A stretch of DNA of 64,000 nt from Pseudomonadales bacterium (GTDB taxonomy: Bacteria > Pseudomonadota > Gammaproteobacteria > Pseudomonadales > IMCC2047). Position 1 is the stretch's first letter; each line of letters starts with the position of its first letter. This document shows, piece by piece, positions 25,559 to 34,725 of the stretch. Below the pieces are notes generated by a model that was not told the DNA's origin, ran no database searches, and saw only the letters and a program-made list of their open reading frames with translations. The position numbers and the translations under genes are program-made. The DNA is taken from assembly GCA_024234615.1 (NCBI GenBank), contig JACKNY010000001.1, positions 1,206,501 through 1,270,500 of the forward strand, given 5' to 3'.

Positions 25559-26985
25559 CAAAGCTCCTCCTTTGCGTTTTGTAATCGCGCCCAATCAAAT
25601 TGAGCGTCCTGTAACCACAAGCCGATGACGCATATCAGCAGGGATATCAGGCAGGAAGTTAACGCCGCCACGTAAAAGCCAATCTGAAAATAACCGAATA
25701 AGCCGCTGAGTGTACCCAACCCCATTGCCAGTGCCGCGAAAGCGCCCGTTAAGCGGCGGCGATACAAGCCAAAAACAATGGGCCAAATAGTGCTGGCAAC
25801 AAAAGCTCCGGTAAAATTGAGCAATTCACCCAAGGTTGTCAGACGTGGCAAGCAAAGCACCCAGGTTGTCAGACCGAGCCCCAGCACCACCAGTTTGCTC
25901 ACTTTGAATAAGTGCTGTTTGTCAGAGGCTGGACGCAACAAGCCACGGTAGATATCTTCGGTCAGCAGGTCGCCGGTGGCGGCAAGGAGCGAGTCGAGAC
26001 TGGACGCTAACGCTGAAAAGACTACGATAAACACAAATACGGCGCCGATTTCACCCAATAATTTAGCTGCTACCAGGGGGCCAATCATATCCGGACTTGG
26101 CGGATAAACATTTAAAGAGGAACTGGCAAGGGCAATAAAGCCGGTAACAATCGGAATCGGCAGCCAGAGCAATCCGGCCAGCAGATAAGCGCGTTTGCCG
26201 AGCCCTTTCCGAAAGGCAAAAGCCCGAGACCACCAGACATTGGAATGAAAAATTTCACCGATGCCGAAAAAAATATTATTGAACAAAAACATAATCGCTG
26301 CCGGGAAAAGCAGGTTTAACAACTGAGGTTGTTCTGTTGAGACATTTTGGTAAATCGTTGTCAGGCCGACATCGCGCCAACAAACATAGCCGATAAAGAG
26401 GACGCCAAAGAGAATAATCAAGGTCTGAATGTAGTCTGTTGCAATAACTGCACGCAACCCACCGAGTAATGTGTAGGAAACACAGATCACTAAAATGGCC
26501 GTCATGCCGAGGTGATAATCTAGTCCGCTCAAGGCTTCTAACAGAATGCCTCCGGCCATACCGAGGCTGACCAGCCAACCCATGGCGTAGAAAAAGGAAA
26601 CTACCAGGAAAACATACCAGGCCGTTCTGCCGAAACGCAGGCGGATAAAATCACCACAGGTGTATCCGCTGGGCATTAGTGCTTTGATGCGTTGCGCCAT
26701 GGGTGCAAAGAAAATAAGTCCGAGCGCGGCCATGGAATAACCAACCATGCCCCATATGCCAAACTGGTAAGTCAACTGGGGAGCCACAAGGGTCGTGTTG
26801 CTGGTAATCCAGGTTGCCATGGCCGTGGCCGAGGCGAGGGCCAGCCCGACGTTACGCCCTGCCAGCATATAGTCTTCAAGGGTTTTATTACGACGCCCGA
26901 GCCACCAGCCAAAAGCAATCCAGCCCGCGCCAAAAAGAAGTAAAATAATAAGCGCGGTCTGTGTCGGTATCTGAGAGTCAATCAT
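25558..26985 (-). CDS. sodium:solute symporter (SSS family)
   Basis: A 475-residue inner-membrane transporter with 12-13 predicted helices. The sequence AGRNVGLALASATAMATW, followed by TLVAPQLTYQFGIWG, is close in style to the DUR3 urea/polyamine branch of SSS transporters; ALASSLDSLLAATGDL carries the conserved sodium-site region. The substrate is not proven; urea, a ureide or a polyamine would fit its neighbours. It starts within the stop of the FnIII-like membrane protein gene (ATGA) and ends within the start of the 39-residue peptide gene, so the operon is tightly coupled. Confidence 0.87.
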   Translation of the reverse strand: MIDSQIPTQTALIILLLFGAGWIAFGWWLGRRNKTLEDYMLAGRNVGLALASATAMATWITSNTTLVAPQLTYQFGIWGMVGYSMAALGLIFFAPMAQRIKALMPSGYTCGDFIRLRFGRTAWYVFLVVSFFYAMGWLVSLGMAGGILLEALSGLDYHLGMTAILVICVSYTLLGGLRAVIATDYIQTLIILFGVLFIGYVCWRDVGLTTIYQNVSTEQPQLLNLLFPAAIMFLFNNIFFGIGEIFHSNVWWSRAFAFRKGLGKRAYLLAGLLWLPIPIVTGFIALASSSLNVYPPSPDMIGPLVAAKLLGEIGAVFVFIVVFSALASSLDSLLAATGDLLTEDIYRGLLRPASDKQHLFKVSKLVVLGLGLTTWVLCLPRLTTLGELLNFTGAFVASTIWPIVFGLYRRRLTGAFAALAMGLGTLSGLFGYFQIGFYVAALTSCLISLLICVIGLWLQDAQFDWARLQNAKEEL

Positions 26986-27464
26986 GGTCTTTGTGCATGT
27001 TTACGGGTAAATTGCAGAAGACAAGCCAGTAATAAAATAAAGAGTAGCAGGCCGATACCGAATAACAGGAATGCGTTTTTCAGGCTGTGGTGTTGCACAC
27101 GAAATTGGATGATGGCGGAGAGCGGTTGTCGTTGTTCCCCCACTAGGCGCGCATAGTAGAGACCATTTTCAAAGCCACTTAGGTGTACCTTGTTTTGTTG
27201 CGGTAGCCGCAATTCTCGTAGGCGATGGGTAAACGCCGCATCCCTTGAAATTTGTAGGCTCGCCGGGGTTGCGTTGTTCTGCGTATCCTGCTGTACATCC
27301 CAATACAACGTAACAAACCCCTCTTTCGAAAGTTCGGTGTTAACGGTGAGGGAGGAAGGCATTATCGCAGCAACAAGAATTGCGGGAAAGGCGGTTAATA
27401 TTAACAGTAATATCCGTAAATCTGTGAGCATGGAAACGGGCAAATCAGCTGGATTAGGAGGCAC
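26982..27464 (-). CDS. membrane protein with fibronectin-III-like domain
   Basis: About 150-160 residues: an N-terminal hydrophobic segment (LRILLLILTAFPAILVAAI), a beta-rich domain of about 80 residues (VTLYWDVQ, SLQISRDAAFT, VHLSGFENGLYYARLVG) that resembles an FnIII fold, and a C-terminal helix (AFLLFGIGLLLFILLLACLL) with a basic tail. The domain should face the periplasm. No enzyme motif is seen. The start is uncertain: GTG 27464 or ATG 27431, neither with a clear ribosome site. It is the first gene of the symporter operon and may be a substrate-presenting or regulatory partner (inference). Confidence 0.65.
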   Translation of the reverse strand: MPPNPADLPVSMLTDLRILLLILTAFPAILVAAIMPSSLTVNTELSKEGFVTLYWDVQQDTQNNATPASLQISRDAAFTHRLRELRLPQQNKVHLSGFENGLYYARLVGEQRQPLSAIIQFRVQHHSLKNAFLLFGIGLLLFILLLACLLQFTRKHAQRP

Positions 27465-27585
27465 CGTAACAAATGTGAGCAGTCAAATCAAATGACCCAA
27501 TCGACTAAAAAATCCCGACGCAATGGCGGCAGAATTTTTTCCGAGCCAGTAATCTAGCGTTTTGATAGGGTGGAACGGGAGACTG

Positions 27586-28359
27586 CTATCGCGATCTCAA
27601 GGCTACGCCAAAAGCCTTGAACAAGGCACGTGAAAAAGGATTTTCTTGAAAACGCCATTCAGGGTGCCACTGCACGCCAACGACAAAATGATCCACACTT
27701 TCCAGGCGGAAGGCTTCGACCAAACCATCAGGGGCATAAGCTTCAACAAGCAAACCCTTACCCAGTCGATTCATGCCTTGGCCATGCAAAGAGTTAACGC
27801 GGATGGATTCGGTATTGGCCAAATTCGCTAATATACCGCCGGGCGCCAATTGCACTTCATGAGTATCTGAGTACTGTGCTTCCCTCGATAGGCTTTTATC
27901 CTCACGATGATCCATCATCCCTGGAATTTCATGCACGCGTTGATGTAGCGTTCCCCCCAGCGCCACATTGAGTTCCTGCATACCCCGGCAAACGGCAAGT
28001 ATCGGCATCTTCCGTGCTAATGCGGCTTTAATCAGCGGTAGCGTGGTGTTATCACGTTGCGGGTCGTGTGCCTCAGGCGTAAGACTTTGTTCTTTGCTGT
28101 ATAGGTGTGGTTGCACGTTGGATGGACTGCCGGGGAAAAAGAGTCCGTCAAGCGTATCGAGTAGCCGTTCCATGCTTGAATCATCATTGCGAATCTGCAA
28201 GTCGTCACCGGGACCCCGTGCAGGAATTAACAAAGGGCAGGCATCCGCGCCGTTGGCGACGGCATTGATATATTTTTCCCCCACTCCGTGAAAGGGATGC
28301 ATGCCATTGCGGATGACGTCGCAGGGAATGCCAACGATAGGGTAACGACTTGAACGCAT
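27586..28359 (-). CDS. puuD: gamma-glutamyl-GABA hydrolase-like class I amidotransferase
   Basis: A 257-residue peptidase C26 protein. The nucleophile is Cys in ILAVCRGMQELNVALGG and the catalytic His lies in VQWHPEW; NSLHGQGMNRLG matches the family. PuuD cleaves gamma-glutamyl-4-aminobutyrate to glutamate and GABA in the Puu pathway. The start ATG 28359 has CAGGAG 5 bases upstream; two upstream in-frame codons to 28377 are less likely. It is divergent from the transaminase gene, and one imperfect copy of the cluster motif (28376-28390) lies just ahead of it. Confidence 0.9.
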   Translation of the reverse strand: MRSSRYPIVGIPCDVIRNGMHPFHGVGEKYINAVANGADACPLLIPARGPGDDLQIRNDDSSMERLLDTLDGLFFPGSPSNVQPHLYSKEQSLTPEAHDPQRDNTTLPLIKAALARKMPILAVCRGMQELNVALGGTLHQRVHEIPGMMDHREDKSLSREAQYSDTHEVQLAPGGILANLANTESIRVNSLHGQGMNRLGKGLLVEAYAPDGLVEAFRLESVDHFVVGVQWHPEWRFQENPFSRALFKAFGVALRSR

Positions 28360-28432
28360 AAAAACTCCTGAAACCACCCCTTTTGGGTTAAGTTAATTCT
28401 AAATGAATTGTGCCAATATATTTAACACTAAT

Positions 28433-28464
28433 TTGACACCCTTACCCCATACCTCTTAGGTGTA
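28433..28464 (+). promoter_or_regulatory. TTGACA box with overlapping cluster motif site 3
   Basis: A consensus -35 box TTGACA (28433-28438) is followed by ACCTCTTAGGTGTA (28451-28464), the third copy of the cluster motif, in the place of the -10 region. The wider sequence is an imperfect palindrome (ACCCCAT, then GTAGGGT). It lies 57 bases before the transaminase gene. A poor -10 with a bound site suggests regulation by an activator or repressor. Confidence 0.45.
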
Positions 28465-28520
28465 GGGTTTGTCGGCACGATTTAAAGCCTGATTTAAAGT
28501 AACAAGATAGGAATACCTAC

Positions 28521-29888
28521 ATGAATGCCCAAAACCAAACACTGGAATTACAGGCGCTGGACAAGGCGCACCATCTACATCCGTTTACGGATATTAAAAA
28601 GTATCAACAGACGGGTGGACGGATTATTTCTCGTGCGGAGCATATCTACATCTACGATACCGACGGTAACCAGATTCTGGATGGTATGTCTGGGCTCTGG
28701 TGCTGCAACTTGGGATATAGTCAGACCAAAATCTTTGACGCGATTAATGAACAGTTGCATAAACTGCCTTTCTACAACAACTTCTTTAACTGTTCGAATG
28801 AGCCTTCGGTGACGATGGCAAAGGCCTTGGTGGATGTTACCCCATCCCAATTTAATCATGTGTTTTTTACCAACTCTGGATCAGAGGCCAATGACACCAA
28901 TATCAAACTGGTGCATCGCTACTTTGACTTGCTTGGCAAGCCCGAAAAGAAACACTTTATTGGCCGTATCAATGGCTACCACGGCAGTACTATCGCTTCT
29001 TCCAGCCTCGGTGGTATGGACTTTATGCATAAGCAGTACACGGGACTCGATTACGTCCATCATATTGGGCAGCCGCATTGGTTTAAAGAAGGCGGCGAAT
29101 TAAGTCGAGATGAGTTTGGTCTTAAGGTGGCGCGTGAATTAGAACAGAAAATCGATGAAATTGGTGAGCATAAAATTGCCGCTTTTATTGCGGAGCCGAT
29201 TCAGGGTTCGGGCGGGGTTATCGTGCCGCCGAAAACCTATTGGCCGGAAATCCAACGAATCTGTAACGAGCGCGAAATTTTGTTAATCAGCGATGAAGTG
29301 ATTTGTGGCTTTGGCCGCACAGGAAACTGGTTTGGTTGCGAGACCTACGGTATTAAGCCCGATTTGTTGACCTTCGCGAAAGGTGTTTCTAACGGCTATC
29401 AGCCCTTGGGTGGAGTTATGGTGTCGGATAAGATTGCCGATGTGTTAAGTACCGGCAGCGGCGATTTCGCGCATGGCCTGACCTATTCCGGTCATCCGGT
29501 GGCCTGCGCAGCGGGCATTGCTACCATCAATATTCTCAGAGAAGAAAAGATTATTGAAAAGGTGGTTGCTGATATCGCGCCATATTTAGAGCGGCGCTGG
29601 AAAGAACTGGCGGATCATCCGCTTGTAGGAGAGGCGCGTGTAAAAGGCATGGTTGCCGCGTTAGAGTTGGTTAGCGACAAATCTTCGCGGGAAAAGTTGG
29701 CGCTAAACGGTGAGGGTGCGCTGTTCTGTCGCGATACTGCCATAGCCAACGGATTGATGGTGAGAGCCGTAGGCGATGCAATTATTTCTGCGCCGCCCGT
29801 TATCTGTAGCAAACAGGAAATTGATACCTTGATTGAACGATTGCTTTTTGCCTTGGATGCGACTGCGGCGCATTACAATATTCGTTAG
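28521..29888 (+). CDS. spuC: class III PLP-dependent polyamine:pyruvate aminotransferase (SpuC-like)
   Basis: A 455-residue class III transaminase. PLP-binding motifs are FTNSGSEANDTNIKL, INGYHGSTIASSSLGG, LISDEVICGFGRTG, and the Schiff-base lysine in TFAKGVSNGYQPLGG. The N-terminus (HHLHPFTDIKKY) matches Pseudomonas SpuC, which transfers an amino group from putrescine or spermidine derivatives to pyruvate. In this cluster it offers a route parallel to glutamylation. A GABA or beta-alanine transaminase role cannot be excluded. The permease gene follows after 66 bases, so they are probably cotranscribed. Confidence 0.87.
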   Translation: MNAQNQTLELQALDKAHHLHPFTDIKKYQQTGGRIISRAEHIYIYDTDGNQILDGMSGLWCCNLGYSQTKIFDAINEQLHKLPFYNNFFNCSNEPSVTMAKALVDVTPSQFNHVFFTNSGSEANDTNIKLVHRYFDLLGKPEKKHFIGRINGYHGSTIASSSLGGMDFMHKQYTGLDYVHHIGQPHWFKEGGELSRDEFGLKVARELEQKIDEIGEHKIAAFIAEPIQGSGGVIVPPKTYWPEIQRICNEREILLISDEVICGFGRTGNWFGCETYGIKPDLLTFAKGVSNGYQPLGGVMVSDKIADVLSTGSGDFAHGLTYSGHPVACAAGIATINILREEKIIEKVVADIAPYLERRWKELADHPLVGEARVKGMVAALELVSDKSSREKLALNGEGALFCRDTAIANGLMVRAVGDAIISAPPVICSKQEIDTLIERLLFALDATAAHYNIR

Positions 29889-29954
29889 CCGCTAGGTTTA
29901 CACCCCTTTGCGGGGCACCAAAAAAGCCGATAAAAATAATCTTGGGAGCGGATA

Positions 29955-31331
29955 ATGACGGCAACAGTGAACCATATTAAAACCCTCGGCCAAAAGGATA
30001 TGGTGCTTTTTACCGTATCCGCTATCCTCTTACTGGACACCTTGACCGCAGCCGCTTCGGTTGGTTCTTCGAGTATTTTTTGGTGGTTGTTTTTAGGCTT
30101 GATCTTCTTTGTGCCATTTGCGCTGATCTCTGCGGAAATGGGCTGTACCTACCCGGAACAGGGTGGAATTTACGCCTGGATTCGTGATGCATTTGGCGGG
30201 CGATGGGCGTCAAGAGCCACCTGGAGCTATTGGGTGAATACAGCTGTATGGATTCCCGCCATCTATATTTTATTTGCCGGTATTTTCAAGCAATTATTCT
30301 TTCCAGAGCTTTCGCTGGTTTGGCAAATTGGTATTGGTATTGGCCTGACTTGGTTTGCCGTATTCGTTAATATCATTACTCTGGATGTTGGCAAGTGGGT
30401 GCCCAATATCGGGGCAATATTTAAAGTGGTGGTATTTCTCGCCATTATCGTAGGTGCTTTCATTTATACCCAGAGTCATGGTATGGCCAACGAATTAACC
30501 TTGGCTTCCCTGAAGCCCAGTTGGAATTCCAGCTTGCAGTATATTCCGGCGATCATATACGGCATGCTAGGCTTTGAACTGGTCAGTTCAGGTAGCGCAG
30601 AAATGAAAAATCCAGCACGCGATGTACCCCGTGCGATTTTTATTTCAGGGCTGATGATTATCGTGCTTTATACCTTAGCTACTATTGCGGTGCTGGCAGC
30701 TATCCCAGCCAGAGAAATTAACCTGGTAGAAGGGTTGATGGACACCCTTTATCTATTCTTTGGCACAACGGAAACAGGGCGGGTATTTGCCTTGGCGTTA
30801 GGCGTTGCTGCACTCTATACTTTTTTTTCAAACGGCGTTACCTGGGCCTTGGGTTGTAATCGGGCGGCAGCGGAAGCGGCAATGGAAGGTGAGTTGCCTG
30901 CCTTCTTCGCCATCGAAAGTAAAAGCCGTGGGACACCGCTTGGCGCGGCTGTGGCTATGGGTACGGTCAGCACCTTGCTATTAATTATGTATGGTTTTAT
31001 GGCGGGTTCGAACGAAGATCTGTTCTGGTCGCTGTTTGCGTTTAGCGCCGTCATTTTTTTATTACCCTATATCGGTATGATGCTGGCATTCATCAAAATG
31101 CGTATCACTGATCCGCGTCGTGCTCGACCCTTCGCCATCCCTGGGAACCTATTTGTCGCCCGTGTGCTTGCCTGTAGCTGCATTTCGGTTTTGCTGCTAA
31201 CCATAATGCTTTTTGTTTATACACCCGGCGAGGGCATCCAGTGGCCGGTGCTGTTAGGTGCTGTTAGTATGATTATGTTAGGCGAAATAGTCATTCGCTG
31301 TTCAGAGCAAGATAAGTTCCGTAGTCATTAA
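29955..31331 (+). CDS. APC-superfamily amino acid/polyamine permease
   Basis: A 458-residue inner-membrane transporter with about 12 helices. The beginning (GQKDMVLFTVSAILLLDTL; MGCTYPEQGGIYAWI) and GFELVSSGSAEMKNPARDVPRA are typical of the APC family branch that includes PuuP. Its position between a SpuC-like transaminase and glutathionylspermidine synthetase points to putrescine or spermidine uptake by proton symport, but amino acid transport is an alternative. GGGAG precedes the ATG. Between the transaminase and this gene a short GC hairpin (CCCCTTTGCGGGG, near 29899) is present. Confidence 0.85.
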   Translation: MTATVNHIKTLGQKDMVLFTVSAILLLDTLTAAASVGSSSIFWWLFLGLIFFVPFALISAEMGCTYPEQGGIYAWIRDAFGGRWASRATWSYWVNTAVWIPAIYILFAGIFKQLFFPELSLVWQIGIGIGLTWFAVFVNIITLDVGKWVPNIGAIFKVVVFLAIIVGAFIYTQSHGMANELTLASLKPSWNSSLQYIPAIIYGMLGFELVSSGSAEMKNPARDVPRAIFISGLMIIVLYTLATIAVLAAIPAREINLVEGLMDTLYLFFGTTETGRVFALALGVAALYTFFSNGVTWALGCNRAAAEAAMEGELPAFFAIESKSRGTPLGAAVAMGTVSTLLLIMYGFMAGSNEDLFWSLFAFSAVIFLLPYIGMMLAFIKMRITDPRRARPFAIPGNLFVARVLACSCISVLLLTIMLFVYTPGEGIQWPVLLGAVSMIMLGEIVIRCSEQDKFRSH

Positions 31332-31491
31332 CCTATTTCGCGGTTCAATTGGTTTCTTCATTATTTCCTATGGAATTAATCAGAGTTTCCCCTAAGCAAT
31401 AAACATATATCGCTCAAAAAATTATTACTGCATTCTGTACGCTAACGGGAATAGTATTGTAAATTGCGTAGCCATTCTTACTGAGGTGAAA

Positions 31492-33384
31492 ATGCAAGAA
31501 CACAAACTAGAACCACCAGCCAAGTTCGGCGCGTTTCTGGGGATGGCCCCGGGCGAGGTGCCGGTTTATTCATCCGATTATGAAACCGCAGATGACGAAC
31601 AATTACCTGATCGCCATGCCTATCGAAGCTACGTCGACGGCATTTATATGGGCTACAAGTGGCAATGTGTTGAGTTTGCGCGACGCTGGATGTATCTGAA
31701 CAAAGGTTACATTTTCGATGATGTGGCGATGGCTTATGATATTTTTCGCCTTGGTTCGGTGCGGGTCGCCCATGAGAACAAAAGGTTACCTCTACATGCC
31801 TTTCGCAATGGCTCGAAACGTCATCCCGAGCCGGGCTGTCTGCTGATCTGGGATGAAGGTGGGGAGTTTGAAGACACCGGACATGTCGCGGTGGTGACGG
31901 AAGTGACTGAGCACTACACACGCTTCGCGGAACAGAATGTGGGGCATAGGATTTGGCCGGCAGGTCGAAACTATGCGCGCGAAATTAAAGCGAAGGTGAC
32001 GGAATCCGGCGAATATTGGTTGGAGTGTTCCTTTGGCGATGCCAGTATTCGCGGCTGGGTTATTCAGACCGACGACGATCGTTACGCAGAAAAATTCCCG
32101 GCATTGGATAAACGTCTTCTTAACGTGCAGATGCGGGAGGTTCCGAATCACGGTCAGGCTGAGCGTTCCTGGTTGAACATTGCAAATCCCGATGAAGCGG
32201 CCTATGTGGAATTGATGCAGGGGCACAGGATGACAGCTGTTGAGGTGGACCAATACAAATACTTTTGCATCTCAGAAACGGCCAACGCAGAACTCAAGCG
32301 TGCCACTAATGAATTGCATCAGCTGTTTATGCACGCCACGGACTACGTTTTGCGCGATCCTGAATTGCTGGAAAATTTTAACATCCCTCGCGCATTGTGG
32401 GGGAAAATCCGGCAATCTTGGAATAACCGGCGTAATCAGATGATCACCGGTCGTTTTGACTTTTCTCTTTCTGAGCGCGGGCTCAAGGTCTATGAATATA
32501 ACTGTGACTCCGCTTCGTGCCATATTGAATGCGGCAAAATTCAGGGTAAGTGGGCCAAGCATTTTGGCTGTACCCTGGGCCGTGATCCGGGTCAGGCGTT
32601 GCACGCAGAGTTACGCGATGCCTGGCAGGCCAGCGGTGTGAAGACGGATGTTCTCCACATTATGCAAGATCGCGACCTTGAGGAAACCTATCATGCTCTA
32701 TTTATGCAGGAAGCGATGGAGGAGGCGGGGATCCGCAGTAAGATCATTCATGGCGTGACGGGCCTGAGTTGGGATGAGGCGGGTAATATTCTGGATGCCG
32801 ATGGCGATAGAATCCGCTGGGTTTGGAAAACCTGGGCCTGGGAAACGGCATTGGATCAGATTCGTGCCGAATGCGAAGATGATGAAGAAAAACTCAATAA
32901 TTACCCAGCGGGCGAACAACATGCCGGAGCGCCGAGGTTAGTTGATGTTCTGTTACGTAAAGACGTCATGGTGTTCGAACCCCTGTGGACTTTAATTCCC
33001 AGCAATAAGGCTATCCTGCCGGTACTTTGGACGCTGTTTCCAAACCATGATTACCTGTTGAATTCTTCCTTCCAGCTCTCGGAGGATTTGCAGGCGCAAG
33101 GTTATGTCGCCAAGCCCATTGCTGGCCGTGCGGGTCTGAATATCAGTATTTTCGATAAGAATCACCGATTGTTGGAAGGCACCGAGGGACGCTTTGAAAG
33201 CCAAAATATGATTTTCCAGGAATTTTTCAAACTCCCCATGATCGAGGGTTACAACGTGCAGCTCAGTACTTTTACGGCAGCGGGCACTTATGCGGGGAGT
33301 GGCGTACGGGTCGACCCCTCGTTGGTGATTAAACTCAATAGTGACACCATGCCGCTACGGGTGTTGCCGGATGCCGAGATGTAA
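31492..33384 (+). CDS. gss: bifunctional glutathionylspermidine synthetase/amidase
   Basis: A 630-residue cytoplasmic enzyme. The N-terminal CHAP amidase has Cys59 (KWQCVEFARRW), His131 (DTGHVAVV) and Glu147, the same numbers as in E. coli Gss when the start is ATG 31492; that supports this start, which also has GAGG upstream. The C-terminal ATP-grasp-like half (KVYEYNCDSASC; AGRAGLNISIFD) joins glutathione to spermidine. Together they make and break glutathionylspermidine, which stores polyamine and thiol. Its place behind a polyamine permease ties redox buffering to uptake. It converges with the serine hydrolase gene at 33407. Confidence 0.94.
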   Translation: MQEHKLEPPAKFGAFLGMAPGEVPVYSSDYETADDEQLPDRHAYRSYVDGIYMGYKWQCVEFARRWMYLNKGYIFDDVAMAYDIFRLGSVRVAHENKRLPLHAFRNGSKRHPEPGCLLIWDEGGEFEDTGHVAVVTEVTEHYTRFAEQNVGHRIWPAGRNYAREIKAKVTESGEYWLECSFGDASIRGWVIQTDDDRYAEKFPALDKRLLNVQMREVPNHGQAERSWLNIANPDEAAYVELMQGHRMTAVEVDQYKYFCISETANAELKRATNELHQLFMHATDYVLRDPELLENFNIPRALWGKIRQSWNNRRNQMITGRFDFSLSERGLKVYEYNCDSASCHIECGKIQGKWAKHFGCTLGRDPGQALHAELRDAWQASGVKTDVLHIMQDRDLEETYHALFMQEAMEEAGIRSKIIHGVTGLSWDEAGNILDADGDRIRWVWKTWAWETALDQIRAECEDDEEKLNNYPAGEQHAGAPRLVDVLLRKDVMVFEPLWTLIPSNKAILPVLWTLFPNHDYLLNSSFQLSEDLQAQGYVAKPIAGRAGLNISIFDKNHRLLEGTEGRFESQNMIFQEFFKLPMIEGYNVQLSTFTAAGTYAGSGVRVDPSLVIKLNSDTMPLRVLPDAEM

Positions 33385-33406
33385 CAGACAAAAATAGCAA
33401 CCATGC

Positions 33407-34723
33407 TTATTCGCTGAGTCCAGCATCTCTGATGACGGCATTGTCGCCAAGGTCGTTTACCGGAACGGCGTTGCCATGGCGCACTAGTTCTTCGATGGCG
33501 GCGCCGATACGGGCGTGATCCCAGGCGGAATTTTTTCGCAGTACATTGGAGGTGAGTGCGACCAAATAACGCCGTTGCTCTGTGTCGGGCTTTGCTGGTG
33601 ACTCGATGATCACGACAGAATTCATCGCATTTTCCACGTTGCCCATGTATTTGCCACAGCGATAACCCACTTCCTCTTTACAACGGTATAGCGACCCACT
33701 TTTAAAATAGATGGCCGCTTTTGCTAGCTCTGGTGGATAGGCATAGCGGTAACGGCGTTTGGTCATGTAGAGGAAACGCTTCATTTCCAAGCTGGACCAT
33801 TCGTCTACTAATCGCCCCTGCTCCAGTCGTAAGAAAAACCGCGCCAGTTCTTTGGGGGTGGCGCTGGAGCCGCCGATGCCTGGAATTCGCTGTTTGCCCG
33901 TGCGCGTCCAAAAATTGCCAACTCGCAAGTATTCTGGGTTGAGCGAAGCAGCAAAAAGGGCATCGTTGATAATTTCTTGCGCCAGATTTTTTTGTGTCTG
34001 ACGTGGTGTGAGGTGAAAATAATCGGCTTCCTGCTGAGGCGAGGGAGGGTAGGCAGCGCCGAACACCCTTAATAACATGGCTTCTTTCCAGATGGTGCTG
34101 CCGGCCGCATTAGCTGATGCGGAAATCATATGATCCAGCCATTCCGACAGGGTAAAAGCTTCGCCGGGTTGGATTATGGCGGAAGTCATAATCCCTGTGC
34201 TTGCGTCGAAACGCGGCACCTTGTGCTCGTCGCTAATGACCCAGTTCTCAGCGGTAATAATATGTTCTCGCAGTAAGCGCTGGCGGTCTTCAATTGCTGG
34301 GAATGCGCGGCGCAGGCCATCAAACAGCGCCAACATGCAGAGAATCTTACCAACACTACCGGGGGCTTGAGCGCGATTTTCGCGTAGGCCCGCCCAGCGT
34401 ATGTTATGACTGTCGGTGAAGTCTATCAGGGCGATGCTATAGGAAGGATCGCGGTCGCTAAACATTGCTTTTAACGCCGCCTGTAACGACGGATCTTGAG
34501 TGGTAGCGTTGATATCCCAATCAGTCTGTTGCAACAGGTGTAATTGAATATCTTCGATACCGAGCAGTGCGCCCGAGGGAAGTTTTGCGATACGAGGCTG
34601 TTCCTGAGCAAGACGGGAACCCTCTAAACGCCGGATACCACTATCCGTGCCGTTTAATGGATAAGCCAACAGATCGACCGACAGGTAACAGCAAGCAAGC
34701 ATTGTTACAAGTAATTTGCTCAT
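33407..34723 (-). CDS. exported class-A beta-lactamase-like serine hydrolase (A)
   Basis: A 438-residue protein with a signal peptide (to about residue 20) and the three serine-hydrolase motifs of the penicillin-recognising fold: SVGK (Ser123-Lys126), SAN (203-205) and KSG (341-343). It is longer than class A beta-lactamases (about 290) and has extra N-terminal and C-terminal segments, so a role on peptidoglycan or another amide/ester is as likely as drug resistance. It begins 2 bases after the stop of the exported dikinase gene, so they are one operon. A smaller homologue lies across the divergent promoter at 39088. Confidence 0.8.
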   Translation of the reverse strand: MSKLLVTMLACCYLSVDLLAYPLNGTDSGIRRLEGSRLAQEQPRIAKLPSGALLGIEDIQLHLLQQTDWDINATTQDPSLQAALKAMFSDRDPSYSIALIDFTDSHNIRWAGLRENRAQAPGSVGKILCMLALFDGLRRAFPAIEDRQRLLREHIITAENWVISDEHKVPRFDASTGIMTSAIIQPGEAFTLSEWLDHMISASANAAGSTIWKEAMLLRVFGAAYPPSPQQEADYFHLTPRQTQKNLAQEIINDALFAASLNPEYLRVGNFWTRTGKQRIPGIGGSSATPKELARFFLRLEQGRLVDEWSSLEMKRFLYMTKRRYRYAYPPELAKAAIYFKSGSLYRCKEEVGYRCGKYMGNVENAMNSVVIIESPAKPDTEQRRYLVALTSNVLRKNSAWDHARIGAAIEELVRHGNAVPVNDLGDNAVIRDAGLSE

Positions 34724-34725
34724 GG

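Noticed and set aside
31478..31921. 147-codon minus-strand frame over the start of gss
   Set aside because: Antisense to the conserved CHAP amidase domain; composition (Pro, His, Arg, Ser) is typical of a shadow frame.
9017..33384. Whole polyamine cluster as a recent mobile island
   Set aside because: No integrase, insertion sequence or border repeats are seen, and codon use looks like the flanking core genes.
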